Shown: one piece after another, positions 49,563 to 57,947 of the stretch
Position numbering within the stretch: the stretch's first letter is position 1
Layout of the letters: each line of letters starts with the position of its first letter
From: Enterovibrio nigricans DSM 22720
GTDB lineage: Bacteria > Pseudomonadota > Gammaproteobacteria > Enterobacterales > Vibrionaceae
DNA: 64,000 bases
Direction: 5' to 3'
NCBI RefSeq assembly: GCF_900167155.1
Contig: NZ_FUXU01000009.1
Location: 1-64,000 of the forward strand
The notes under the pieces: generated by a model
The model's database searches: none
Seen by the model: the letters and a program-made list of their open reading frames with translations, nothing else
What the model was told of the DNA's origin: nothing
Translations under genes and position numbers: made by a program

Positions 49563-49589
49563 CGCCAATAAGACAAAAATTGAGGGAAG

Positions 49590-49618
49590 AAAAGCCGATC
49601 GTATGATCGGCTTTTTTT
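49590..49618 (+). terminator. Terminator after yhhQ
   Basis: AAAAGCCGATC / GATCGGCTTTT with GTAT loop and seven T. Confidence 0.88.
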
Positions 49619-49714
49619 ATGCTTATGAGTGAATATATCTACCGTCCTTTCGCGACGAGAACCGCTATAATCGAGTTACAGGCGTGCAGGCGCTTAGGTA
49701 CAAGGAATCCCCTA

Positions 49715-50155
49715 ATGATTATTCGAGAAGGCACGCTGCAAGAAGCGATCAACGTGCTCGGTCAGATAGATGAATTTGCCCGTCAGGAAACGCTTGAAAC
49801 ACTCAAAAAGCGAATTTGTGACAAACCCTTTCTCGTACTGGTTGCCGATCAGGATGGTGAACTGTGCGGAGTGAAAATTGGTTATCAGTTGGATGACGAT
49901 TGCTTTTACAGTTGGTTGGGTGGCGTCACTAAACAGGGTCGTCGTCGCGGAATCGCGCAAGGTTTGTTGCACGCGCAGGAGCGATGGGTCGCCCTACATG
50001 GTTATCGAACACTTCGCGTTAAATCGAGGAATTGTTTTGCTGGCATGCTCTGCTTGCTGTTGAACAATCATTACCAAGTTGAGCACCTTGAGAAGAAAGA
50101 CTCAGTGGATCAATATCGACTCCATTTCGTGAAGAAGATCACGCCAGACGCATAA
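49715..50155 (+). CDS. GNAT-family N-acetyltransferase
   Basis: A 146-residue acetyltransferase-like protein. The acetyl-CoA loop is recognisable as VTKQGRRRGIAQGLLHAQERW (shown in the Q/R-x-x-G-x-G/A pattern, residues about 71-90), preceded by the central strand LCGVKIGYQL and followed by HGYRTLRVKSRN. The substrate is unknown. The frame opens at 49619 within the yhhQ terminator, but AAGGAA at 49703 sets the start at 49715 (MIIREGTLQEAINVL). It is convergent with elbB, with ryhB lying between. Confidence 0.82.
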   Translation: MIIREGTLQEAINVLGQIDEFARQETLETLKKRICDKPFLVLVADQDGELCGVKIGYQLDDDCFYSWLGGVTKQGRRRGIAQGLLHAQERWVALHGYRTLRVKSRNCFAGMLCLLLNNHYQVEHLEKKDSVDQYRLHFVKKITPDA

Positions 50156-50180
50156 AATAGAGAAAAGGCAGAAAATTTAC

Positions 50181-50209
50181 TTGCGGATGATAATGAGAAT
50201 GATTATTGT
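50181..50209 (+). promoter_or_regulatory. ryhB promoter with Fur box
   Basis: Bases 50189-50207 match 16 of 19 positions of the Fur consensus (GATAATGA and ATTAT arms kept). TTGCGG (50181-50186) and TATTGT (50204-50209), 17 bases apart, make a modest sigma-70 promoter overlapped by the Fur box, as expected for iron repression of ryhB. Confidence 0.85.
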
Positions 50210-50215
50210 TTAATT

Positions 50216-50360
50216 GTTCCGCAGCGATACGCACTTTCTTCGCTACAGAACACACGACATTGCTCACATTGCTTCCAGTATATGTTTTTGCATGAAACGC
50301 TAACGCAAGTTACGTTTTCAACTGATGCAGGCGACGCCCCCCAAAAGGCGTCGCTTTTTT
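50216..50360 (+). ncRNA. ryhB: RyhB small RNA
   Basis: The conserved RyhB core CATTGCTCACATTGCTTCC, with its flanks, occupies 50253-50279 and matches the E. coli/Vibrio pairing region that targets sdhC, sodB and other iron-use mRNAs. A GC-rich terminator (GCGACGCC 50331-50338 with GGCGTCGC 50347-50354, then six T) gives the 3' end. The 5' end near 50216 is inferred from the promoter; vibrio RyhB is longer than that of E. coli, as here. It lies between two convergent protein genes and would be made in low iron, repressing iron-using proteins with Hfq. Confidence 0.92.
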
Positions 50361-50370
50361 CTTTTCTGCC

Positions 50371-51024
50371 CTACGCCAATTCAACCAATTTTTTGACCAG
50401 CTTGTTTATCCCAGACGCCGCTTCACTAACGGTCGAGGCCAACATGTAGGCAGGCGTTGACAGCACGCGTCGGCTTTGGTCAAAGACAAAGTCATCCACC
50501 GGACAGTCAATATGTTCACCGCCCATGGCATTAAACGCGGCGGCGGTTTCCGGATCAGAACCAATGGTGCCTTTTGCTCCCGGACCATAAACGGCAGGGA
50601 TCAAAATCGGCGAAATACAGACATAGCCTGCGGGTTTATCGGCTTTCGCGAATGCCTTACAGGCGCTGAGAACCTGCTCCTCCACCGCCATCTTCGGGCC
50701 ACTTACGGCAAAATCGCTCAAGTTTTTTGCTACGCCAAAACCTCCGGGTAACAACAGAGCATCAAAGTCAGCCGGATTTAAATTTGCAAGTGGTTGAATA
50801 TTGCCGCGCGCGATACGCGCAGCTTCATCAAGCACATTGCGTGTCTCGGTTGATTCTTCGCCTGCACGGTGATTAATCACGTGATGCTGCGCCACATCGG
50901 GTGCAAAGCAATGCCAGGTTGCGCCAGATTGTTCTATCGCAAGAAGAGATAACACGGATTCATGAATTTCCGCGCCATCATAAACACCACATCCTGAAAG
51001 AATTACAGCCACTTTTTTCATCAT
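50371..51024 (-). CDS. elbB: Glyoxalase/isoprenoid biosynthesis protein ElbB
   Basis: A 217-residue DJ-1/PfpI-superfamily protein. It has VILSGCGVYDGAEIHESVL at the N-terminus, LLLPGGFGVAKNLSDFA, and the nucleophile-elbow Cys in AGYVCISPILIP. ElbB has weak glyoxalase III activity in vitro; its role is not settled. The start may be the second Met. It runs toward the ryhB terminator and is divergent from the polA upstream region. Confidence 0.93.
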   Translation of the reverse strand: MMKKVAVILSGCGVYDGAEIHESVLSLLAIEQSGATWHCFAPDVAQHHVINHRAGEESTETRNVLDEAARIARGNIQPLANLNPADFDALLLPGGFGVAKNLSDFAVSGPKMAVEEQVLSACKAFAKADKPAGYVCISPILIPAVYGPGAKGTIGSDPETAAAFNAMGGEHIDCPVDDFVFDQSRRVLSTPAYMLASTVSEAASGINKLVKKLVELA

Positions 51025-51137
51025 CTTGTCCTCGGTGCGTCGGTTTCTAAGTACGAGCAGATTTCACATTGTCGCTGGGCGAGTAGACAGAGTATGCATA
51101 AAGAGTCGCCAAGTTACCGGAAATTTATGCCTTGTGA

Positions 51138-51395
51138 GATCGCATGCAAAAAAAAGTAGTTAGGGATATTTATTGAATAACGCGTACGGGGGAGGGAATT
51201 TCTTTTTCCACAGCCAATGATCTATAAACGATCCTGATCATGATCAAAGTGGTATGTTTAAGTGTTTAAAAATAAACGATTAAATTTTTAAATTTTTAAT
51301 GCAAACAGCGTGGATCTGAAAGCCTAAAAATAAATACCAACAAACTTATCCACAGACGGTATTGGTTTAAACTGTGGTGATGAATGATATTCACA
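51138..51395. other. Origin-like spacer upstream of polA: DnaA box, Dam-site cluster and AT-rich stretch
   Basis: The 522-bp spacer between elbB and polA has no gene. It holds a perfect DnaA box TTATCCACA (51346-51354), a one-mismatch box TTTTCCACA (51204-51212) and a two-mismatch ATATTCACA (51387-51395). Four GATC sites lie within 27 bases (51219, 51230, 51236, 51242) with two more at 51138 and 51313, and TGATCATGATCA is a 12-bp palindrome. Bases 51250-51300 are very AT-rich. The combination resembles an origin or DnaA/SeqA-controlled region; chromosome oriC normally lies near mnmG, which is not here. Confidence 0.45.
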
Positions 51396-51546
51396 GAGGA
51401 AATTGTTCTTTTTCACCGCTTTACCACCGTCATGTGCAAAGTAGGCAGCTTTATATCGTACACAGATATCACAATCGTGGGTTAACAGTTCTCGCGAGTC
51501 ATGGCATTCTTAGCCATCAATCATTTTCTGGTTAGCTAAAAACGTT

Positions 51547-54339
51547 ATGGTGACGACATCTGACAACCCGTTGATCCTTGTCGACGGCTCTTCTTACCTT
51601 TACCGCGCGTATCACGCATCTCCAAACTTGACCAGCCCAAAGGGTGAACCGACAGGTGCTGTTTATGGCGTAGTTAACATGCTGCGCAGCCTTGTAAAGC
51701 AGTACCCACAATCCAATGTGGCTGTGATTTTCGATGCGAAAGGCAAAACATTTCGTGATGACATGTACGCGGAGTACAAGGCAAATCGTCCACCGATGCC
51801 TGAAGATTTACGATGCCAGATCGCCCCATTGCATCAGATCATTGAAGCGATGGGCTTTCCCATGTTGGTGATCGAAGGCGTTGAGGCTGATGATGTTATT
51901 GGAACATTAGCGACGCAAGGCTCACAAGCCGGCATGCCAATCCTTATCAGTACTGGCGATAAAGACATGGCTCAGCTGGTGGATGAGAACGTCACACTCA
52001 TTAACACCATGACGAATGTCATCATGACGCCACAAGGCGTGCACGATAAATACGGCTTTGGCCCAGAGCATATCATCGACTATTTGGCGCTGATGGGCGA
52101 CAAAGTGGATAACATCCCTGGCGTGCCGGGCGTAGGTGAGAAAACGGCTACTGCGCTGATCGCCGGCATTGGCGGTTTGAGTACGCTGTTTGAGAACCTA
52201 GATAAAATTGCGGATTTGGGTTTCCGTGGTTCTAAAACCATGGCGAAAAAGCTGGAAGACAACAGAGAGAATGCGTACCTCTCTTATGAATTGGCAACCA
52301 TTAAATTAGATTGTGAACTGCCTTATACCCCGGAAGAGTTAATCAACCGTAGTGCAGATAACGACAAATTAGTCGCGCTGTTTACTGAACTGAATTTCAA
52401 ACGCTGGCTGGCCGAAGCACAAAGTGGCAGCGCGGGTGTTGATGCCGTTGCGGAGCGCGCAGTGACAGGCTCCTCATCCACTGCGACAACCAACGCGCCT
52501 ATGACTTTTGATGCGGCATCGATTGATTGCAGCCTTTACGACACGATTCTGACGGAAGAGAGTTTCCGTGCGTGGATGGATAAGCTGGATAAGGCGGATG
52601 TGGTTGCGTTTGATACAGAAACCGACAGCCTCGACTACATGGAAGCAAACCTCGTCGGGATTTCCTTCGCAGTGGCTGAGGGCGAAGCAGCATATCTCCC
52701 TCTAACACACGATTATCTTGATGCACCTAAGCAGCTGGATCGTGATTGGGTGCTGGCTGAAATGAAGCCTTGGCTGGAAAGTGCGGGCGCACTGAAAGTG
52801 GGCCAAAACCTGAAATATGATGCAAGTGTGTTGGCACGCTATGACATTGCGATGAAAGGCATTGCTTATGACACCATGCTGGAATCGTATGTATTTAACA
52901 GCGTGGCTGGCAAGCATGATATGGACAGCTTGGCGATGCGTTACCTTCAACATAAATGCATCAGCTTTGAAGAAATCGCGGGTAAAGGCAAGAAACAGCT
53001 GACTTTCAATCAAATCGAAATGGATCAGGCCTCGCCATACGCTGCAGAAGACGCAGATGTGACCTTGCGACTGCACAATGTGCTGATGGCGCACTTGAAT
53101 GCTGATGAGAAGCTGAAAGTCATCTTTGAACAGTATGAAATGCCACTGGTTCCCGTGCTGTCACGCATGGAACGTCATGGGGTACTGATCAGTGCCGATA
53201 TGTTGGCTAAACAGTCCAAAGAAATTGCAGTGCGTTTGGATGAACTGGAGAAAGAAACGTTTGAATTGGCGGGTGAAGAATTTAACCTGAGCTCTCCTAA
53301 ACAGCTTCAAGCTATCTTGTTCGAAAAGATGGGCTTGCCAGTCATCAAAAAAACGCCATCAGGCGCGCCGTCGACGAATGAAGAAGTGCTGCAAGAGTTG
53401 GCTCTAGACTACCCGTTACCTAAACGCATTCTGGAATATCGTGGACTGGCGAAACTGAAATCGACCTATACCGACAAATTGCCAAAGATGGTGAAAGCAG
53501 CGACAGGTCGAGTTCATACTTCTTATCACCAAGCGGTTACGGCAACAGGGCGTTTGTCATCTACCGATCCAAACTTGCAGAACATTCCTATTCGTAATGA
53601 AGAAGGTCGCCGCATCCGCAAGGCATTTATCGCTCCTGCGGGTAAAGCCATTCTGGCGGTCGACTACTCGCAAATTGAATTGCGTATCATGGCGCATTTG
53701 TCAGGTGATGAAGCGTTAATTGATGCATTCCGTCATGGTAAAGACATCCACAGTGCGACTGCTGCAGAAGTGATGAATATTGATATTACAGATGTCACGT
53801 CTGAAATGCGTCGTCGTGCGAAAGCCATTAACTTTGGCCTTATCTATGGCATGAGTGCATTTGGTTTGGCCAAGCAATTGGGTATTCCTCGTGGCGAAGC
53901 ACAGCAATACATGGAGCGTTATTTCGAACGTTATCCGGGTGTTCGACAATATATGGAATCAACGCGGCTTCAGGCATCAGAGCAAGGTTATGTCGAAACC
54001 ATCTTTGGACGTCGCCTGCAGTTGCCAGAAATAAAGTCCAGTAATGGAATGCGTCGAAAAGCCGCTGAGCGTGCAGCGATTAACGCCCCAATGCAGGGGA
54101 CGGCTGCGGATATTATTAAGCGTGCAATGATTCTCGTTGATGCATGGATACAGCAACAGCCAGTAGGCCGTGTCGCGTTGATCATGCAGGTACACGATGA
54201 GTTGGTGTTGGAAGTAGATACCGAACACCTGACGGATGTTGAGCAACAGGTTTGTAAGCTGATGGAGTCAGCTGCTTTACTTGAAGTTCCTCTGGTTGCC
54301 GACTCCGGGAGTGGCGAAAATTGGGACCAAGCGCATTAA
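51547..54339 (+). CDS. polA: DNA polymerase I
   Basis: A 930-residue three-domain polymerase. The 5' nuclease domain (1-290) has [25 protein letters not shown] and [17 protein letters not shown]. The 3'-5' exonuclease is intact ([39 protein letters not shown]). The polymerase domain has motif [17 protein letters not shown], motif [20 protein letters not shown] and motif [10 protein letters not shown]. It serves Okazaki fragment maturation and repair. Spot 42 RNA follows, as in E. coli and vibrios. The promoter is not obvious. Confidence 0.98.
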   Translation: MVTTSDNPLILVDGSSYLYRAYHASPNLTSPKGEPTGAVYGVVNMLRSLVKQYPQSNVAVIFDAKGKTFRDDMYAEYKANRPPMPEDLRCQIAPLHQIIEAMGFPMLVIEGVEADDVIGTLATQGSQAGMPILISTGDKDMAQLVDENVTLINTMTNVIMTPQGVHDKYGFGPEHIIDYLALMGDKVDNIPGVPGVGEKTATALIAGIGGLSTLFENLDKIADLGFRGSKTMAKKLEDNRENAYLSYELATIKLDCELPYTPEELINRSADNDKLVALFTELNFKRWLAEAQSGSAGVDAVAERAVTGSSSTATTNAPMTFDAASIDCSLYDTILTEESFRAWMDKLDKADVVAFDTETDSLDYMEANLVGISFAVAEGEAAYLPLTHDYLDAPKQLDRDWVLAEMKPWLESAGALKVGQNLKYDASVLARYDIAMKGIAYDTMLESYVFNSVAGKHDMDSLAMRYLQHKCISFEEIAGKGKKQLTFNQIEMDQASPYAAEDADVTLRLHNVLMAHLNADEKLKVIFEQYEMPLVPVLSRMERHGVLISADMLAKQSKEIAVRLDELEKETFELAGEEFNLSSPKQLQAILFEKMGLPVIKKTPSGAPSTNEEVLQELALDYPLPKRILEYRGLAKLKSTYTDKLPKMVKAATGRVHTSYHQAVTATGRLSSTDPNLQNIPIRNEEGRRIRKAFIAPAGKAILAVDYSQIELRIMAHLSGDEALIDAFRHGKDIHSATAAEVMNIDITDVTSEMRRRAKAINFGLIYGMSAFGLAKQLGIPRGEAQQYMERYFERYPGVRQYMESTRLQASEQGYVETIFGRRLQLPEIKSSNGMRRKAAERAAINAPMQGTAADIIKRAMILVDAWIQQQPVGRVALIMQVHDELVLEVDTEHLTDVEQQVCKLMESAALLEVPLVADSGSGENWDQAH

Positions 54340-54392
54340 TCCGCACTATTGAGCGGGATGTAAATCACATAAGCACTTAAATTTTATAGCGA

Positions 54393-54420
54393 AAAAAAGC
54401 CTGTGAAAACAGGCTTTTTT
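54393..54420 (+). terminator. Terminator after polA
   Basis: AAAAAAGCCTGT / ACAGGCTTTTTT with GAAA loop. Confidence 0.9.
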
Positions 54421-54521
54421 ATTGTCTGCTGCTAACCAAAAGAATACAGAATGGATAATTATGTGAAAAAAAATTACGTAAAGGGTTTTCTTAATCGGCC
54501 ATTTGATATACAGTAAATGAC

Positions 54522-54629
54522 GTAGGGTACAGAGGTAAGATGTTCTATCTTTCAGACCTTTTGTTTCACGTTATTGGATTTAGCTGATTCAGCAGCCCCG
54601 GTCGACGAATGTCGACCGGGGCATTTTTT
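54522..54629 (+). ncRNA. spf: Spot 42 small RNA
   Basis: The 5' end GTAGGGTACAGAGGTAAGAT and the following 20 bases are the same as in E. coli Spot 42, and the 3' end is a strong terminator (CCCCGGTCGAC / GTCGACCGGGG, then T6). The central unpaired targeting regions are kept, the 3' stem has drifted with compensating changes. In enterics it represses many carbon-use mRNAs with Hfq and is itself repressed by cAMP-CRP. A TGTGA half site at 54462-54466 is the only CRP-like sequence seen upstream, and its partner is poor. Confidence 0.95.
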
Positions 54630-54784
54630 ATGCGCCAAATTCAATCCTGAAGTCCTTCTCCAATATTAAGTTAATTTCCGTAAATACATATACTTATATT
54701 CATATCATGACCTTCAGTTGTATTTTGTTATCTTTTATTAGAGTAATTACTTTAAATTGAATTCAGTGACGTTATAATGACCAC

Positions 54785-54885
54785 TGCTTCTTGTTCTTGA
54801 TGTGTTTCGGTGGCCTGTTACTGACTTTAAACAGGTGACCACACGTTGTTTCAAACCGATTTGAATCTTCAAATCGGTTTTTTTT
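54785..54885 (+). ncRNA. Candidate small RNA downstream of Spot 42
   Basis: TATAAT at 54773-54778 is a perfect -10 hexamer with a weak TTTAAA -35 16 bases upstream. The expected transcript is about 100 bases: an unpaired 5' part, a hairpin GGTGG-CCTGTT (54809-54819) with AACAGG (54830-54835) and CCAC (54839-54842), then a 13-bp perfect terminator stem (54853-54865 with 54868-54880) and eight T. No reading frame fits. A second sRNA downstream of spf has been described in Aliivibrio (called VSsrna24, from memory); whether this is its counterpart needs alignment. Confidence 0.7.
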
Positions 54886-54970
54886 ATCCATTCTTTTCTG
54901 TAACTCAATTCCAGCTCTTTCGTCATGAAAGAACATGTAGCAAACTTGATATTTATCGATAAAAAATAAG

Positions 54971-54997
54971 TTTGTGTTTTTTTTGAAAAAACACAAA
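54971..54997. repeat. Perfect 12-bp AT-rich inverted repeat
   Basis: TTTGTGTTTTTT / AAAAAACACAAA with a 3-base loop in the long spacer before engB. It might be a weak terminator or protein site; nothing else is seen between 54886 and 55020. Confidence 0.4.
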
Positions 54998-55051
54998 AGA
55001 TCAGTGTGTTAATTCAATGGATTGAAAAAGGATAAAGAGAAGCGTAGACAG

Positions 55052-55174
55052 ATTAGGCGTGTAGCCACGGGGCAAACTTGCAGGGTTGGGAAAGATCACT
55101 GACACTCAGAGTATAACGACTAAAACAAACCTCCTATTTCTCTCCCGTTACCCCACCCATGAGGTGGGGTTTTT
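55052..55174 (+). ncRNA. Possible further short transcript ending at a terminator before engB
   Basis: ACCCCACC (55150-55157) and GGTGGGGT (55163-55170) form a terminator whose T run lies on the plus strand, so it cannot end engB, which is on the minus strand. No plus-strand gene precedes it except the small RNAs, which have their own terminators. A weak promoter (TTGAAA 55022-55027, TAGACA 55045-55050) would start an RNA of about 120 bases with no good reading frame. The start is a guess; the terminator is clear. Confidence 0.4.
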
Positions 55175-55207
55175 ATTTCTCAGGAGAAACCCTAGGCGTG
55201 AGACAAT

Positions 55208-55873
55208 TTACGCGTCTGATTCAGCGTTATCATCATTGTCCTGTACTGACTCTTCAATTAGGCCTTCGAGAGGGGGAAAATACCAGCCATCCAACTTCTT
55301 GCGAAGCTTGTCGACACCAATGCCTTTTAGCGATGAATAAAGCTCTACTTCAACATCGCCGCCAAAATCTTTGGCTGCTTCACGCACTTTCTGTAGTTCC
55401 GCTTTACGCGCACCGCTTTTTAGTTTGTCACATTTGGTGAGTAGCGCCAGGACAGGCAGATTGCTATCCACGGCCCAGAAGATTAAGTCTTGATCCAGCT
55501 CTTTCAATGGGTGACGGATATCCATCAATACCACCAACCCTTTCAATTGTTGGCGTTTTTGTAGATATTCCCCTAAAGACTTCTGCCACTTTTTCTTCAA
55601 TTCCAGCGGCACTTGTGCAAAGCCATACCCTGGCAGGTCAACAATGTGGCATCCCTCATCCACTTTGAACAGGTTGATCAATTGCGTACGACCAGGGGTT
55701 TTACTGGTTTTAACTAGACTTTTGTGGTCGCACAATCTATTGATTGAACTAGACTTACCTGCATTAGAGCGACCCGCAAAGGCAACTTCTATGCCTGTGT
55801 CCGCCGGAAGCGCACGGATGTCGGGTGCACTGGTGATAAAGTGGGTTTTGCGATAGTTGAGTGAAGGATTCAC
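55208..55873 (-). CDS. engB: Ribosome biogenesis GTPase EngB (YihA/YsxC)
   Basis: A 221-residue GTPase essential for large ribosomal subunit assembly in many bacteria. Motifs: G1 [13 protein letters not shown]3 [10 protein letters not shown]4 TKCDKL, and G5-like SSLKGIG. The C-terminus is acidic. Its place downstream of polA and Spot 42, on the opposite strand, is the usual one. It is divergent from the cytochrome c4 gene. Confidence 0.96.
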   Translation of the reverse strand: MNPSLNYRKTHFITSAPDIRALPADTGIEVAFAGRSNAGKSSSINRLCDHKSLVKTSKTPGRTQLINLFKVDEGCHIVDLPGYGFAQVPLELKKKWQKSLGEYLQKRQQLKGLVVLMDIRHPLKELDQDLIFWAVDSNLPVLALLTKCDKLKSGARKAELQKVREAAKDFGGDVEVELYSSLKGIGVDKLRKKLDGWYFPPLEGLIEESVQDNDDNAESDA

Positions 55874-56022
55874 TGTTAACTCCGTCTCGACTTTATGTAG
55901 TCGACTGATTACTTTTATGTGAAATTGTGTAAAATGACCGTGCTCGGTTTTTGCTCAACGATTGTATCACGATGTCGTTAGCACCGTGGTATTGGAAGCT
56001 TGATAATTATAAACGGAATGTC

Positions 56023-56640
56023 ATGAAGAAATTAGCGCTACTACTCAGCTTATTCGCTAGTTTTACCGCCTTTGCGCAAGGAGATGCAGAAGCCGGTAAA
56101 GCAAAATCAGCCACTTGCGCCGCATGCCACAGTGCTGACGGCAACAGTTTAATCGCTGCAAATCCCGTGTTAGCTGGTCAGCACGAAAATTATTTATTTA
56201 AGCAGTTAACAGAATTCAAACTCGGCATGGAGACTGGCGGTGAGCAGGGTCGTTACAATGCCGTGATGGCGGGTATGGTTGCCCCTCTTTCTGAACAGGA
56301 TATGGCTGACTTAGCGGCGTTCTATTCTTCTCAAACGGCCAAACCGGGCACGACACCTGAATCGTCGATTGACGTGGGCGAAGAACTTTACCTCGCCGGT
56401 AATAAAGAGCGTGGCATCGCAGCATGCATCGCCTGTCATGGTCCGCGTGGTAACGGGACCGCGCTTTCTGGTTTTCCTAAAATTTCTGGTCAACATGCAG
56501 AGTACGTGCAAACCCAGCTTGTGATGTTCCGTGATGGTGTACGGAATAATGATCTCAATGGCATGATGCAAATTGTGGCATCAAAGCTGACAGATAAAGA
56601 AATCGAAGCGATTTCTCAATATGTTGGTGGCTTACACTAA
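56023..56640 (+). CDS. Dihaem cytochrome c4
   Basis: A 205-residue periplasmic cytochrome with a signal peptide (MKKLALLLSLFASFTAFA) and two c-type haem sites, CAACH (near residue 33) and CIACH (near residue 130), each in a separate domain, with later Met ligands in the VMAGMVAPLS and MMQIVA segments. It passes electrons to terminal oxidases. The frame opens at 55951; the signal peptide and GGA at 56015 set the start at 56023. A terminator follows. Confidence 0.95.
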   Translation: MKKLALLLSLFASFTAFAQGDAEAGKAKSATCAACHSADGNSLIAANPVLAGQHENYLFKQLTEFKLGMETGGEQGRYNAVMAGMVAPLSEQDMADLAAFYSSQTAKPGTTPESSIDVGEELYLAGNKERGIAACIACHGPRGNGTALSGFPKISGQHAEYVQTQLVMFRDGVRNNDLNGMMQIVASKLTDKEIEAISQYVGGLH

Positions 56641-56668
56641 GCTACGTCGTTATAGATAAAACCAGATA

Positions 56669-56694
56669 AAAAGGCAGCTAAGCTGCCTTTTTTC
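56669..56694 (+). terminator. Terminator after cytochrome c4
   Basis: AAAAAGGCAGC / GCTGCCTTTTT with a 3-base loop and six T. The following 56695-56885 is AT-rich promoter region of the Csr RNA with no gene seen. Confidence 0.88.
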
Positions 56695-56885
56695 GTTTCA
56701 ATTGCCTATTTTTCCATGCTGTTTGTGAGCGAACCGCTATTCTTTCGCAAGAAATTTGCTTGAATACTTGTCGTTTTTATTTTTTGTTCTATCTTTCAGT
56801 TAGATAAAAAACACACGCATTATCGCCATGTCTAAATTGTGATGCATCGCCTGTTTTATGTTTATTAGATGCGTAAACTTACTCA

Positions 56886-57246
56886 AGTCGGCAAGGACAT
56901 CGACAGGGAAAAGGACAATCAGGACGATATCGCAGGGCGGCGGTAAGGATACAAACGGATTTTGGCGTGGAACGCCTCAGTGATCAGGGCAGATTGTTGT
57001 CGGGATGACACAATGTGCGAAGGATTCGCGCATATGGATACCTTCTCGGACGAAGGAAAGGACACACACCAGGATGGTGACGAAGACAGGGTGTCGTGAG
57101 TAGATAACTCAAATAAAAATGGCAGGACGCCTTATTACAAAAGGAAATTTGTTCACCGGGATGTGGTGTTACTGTTAGGGATGAAAACGGTAAATTGCCG
57201 TTCTTAGGAACGCTATAGAGCGACAGGCTTTGCCTGTCGCTTTTTT
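56886..57246 (+). ncRNA. CsrB/CsrC-type regulatory RNA
   Basis: An untranslated stretch with 19 GGA triplets, 11 of them in AGGA, between 56893 and 57208, many at hairpin loops such as CACACCAGGATGGTG and GTGCGAAGGATTCGCGCAT. It ends in a perfect terminator (GCGACAGGC 57220-57228 with GCCTGTCGC 57232-57240, T6). This is the design of CsrB-family RNAs, which bind and sequester CsrA under control of the VarS/VarA (BarA/UvrY) system. E. coli csrC also lies between yihA (engB) and yihI. The 5' end is inferred from a TAAACT -10-like box at 56874-56879. Vibrios carry several Csr RNAs and I cannot say which one this is. Confidence 0.92.
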
Positions 57247-57299
57247 CTTATTCAGCTTTCTGTTACATTTCCGCCATTCAATTTGGTGTAGAACCCCCC

Positions 57300-57947
57300 A
57301 TGATCCTTGAATGCCCGCTTTGTCAGTCTGCACACATTGCTGATTTTGAGCAGGACAGGCGCCGTCGCTACTTCCGTTGTCAGACATGCCTTTTGGTCTT
57401 TGCCGACCCAGAGTGCTTGTTACCGCCAGAAGAAGAAAAAGCCGTTTACGATCAACATGAAAATATTGTTGAAGATGAAGGCTATCGCGCTTTTCTTGGG
57501 CGTTTGGCAACCCCGCTGATGCACAAGCTCGGTAATGGTGCTTATCAAGGATTGGACTTTGGGTGTGGCCCAGGCCCTGCGTTAGCAGCAATACTGACGG
57601 AGGCGGGTCACAACATGATGGTGTATGATCCCTATTTCGCGCCCAATGCAATCGCATTGGAAAGGACATACGACTTTGTCACTTGCACTGAAGCCATTGA
57701 ACATTTTTATATGCCTCACAAGGAATGGAGACTGTTGTTAAGTTTGGTAAAGTCCGGAGGATGGTTGGCTATTATGACCAAGCTTGTGATCGATGCTGAC
57801 GCTTTTAAAAGCTGGCATTACAAAAACGACCCAACCCACGTGAGCTTCTTTAGTCGCGAAACGTTTAGCTACTTAGCGGACCGTGATGGTCTTGACGTGG
57901 ACTTTGTTGGTAACGACGTAATTTTACTAAGGAAGAGAAACGAATGA
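57300..57947 (+). CDS. Class I SAM-dependent methyltransferase with N-terminal zinc-ribbon-like motif
   Basis: A 215-residue protein. The N-terminus has two CxxC pairs (ILECPLCQSAH and RCQTCLLVF, residues about 5-33), a likely zinc ribbon. A short methyltransferase core follows, with LDFGCGPGPALAAIL as SAM motif I, YDPYF and TCTEAIEHF. The substrate is unknown. It overlaps yihI by four bases (ATGA) and so is probably co-translated with it. The upstream spacer holds the Csr RNA terminator. Confidence 0.88.
   Translation: MILECPLCQSAHIADFEQDRRRRYFRCQTCLLVFADPECLLPPEEEKAVYDQHENIVEDEGYRAFLGRLATPLMHKLGNGAYQGLDFGCGPGPALAAILTEAGHNMMVYDPYFAPNAIALERTYDFVTCTEAIEHFYMPHKEWRLLLSLVKSGGWLAIMTKLVIDADAFKSWHYKNDPTHVSFFSRETFSYLADRDGLDVDFVGNDVILLRKRNE

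Noticed and set aside
51219-51245. Chromosome 2 type origin (RctB iterons) upstream of polA
   Set aside because: Only a shared ATGATCA word is seen, without a regular array of 11/12-mers or an rctB gene nearby.
54462-54477. CRP site controlling Spot 42
   Set aside because: TGTGA is present but the second half site (ATTAC) is poor; not enough for a feature.
54772-54996. Minus-strand 74-codon frame across the sRNA region
   Set aside because: It starts in an A-rich hairpin, has low-complexity Lys/Phe content and crosses the sRNA terminator; no sign of coding.
55086-55340. Plus-strand frames overlapping the end of engB
   Set aside because: They run antisense through engB and across a terminator and have no family resemblance.
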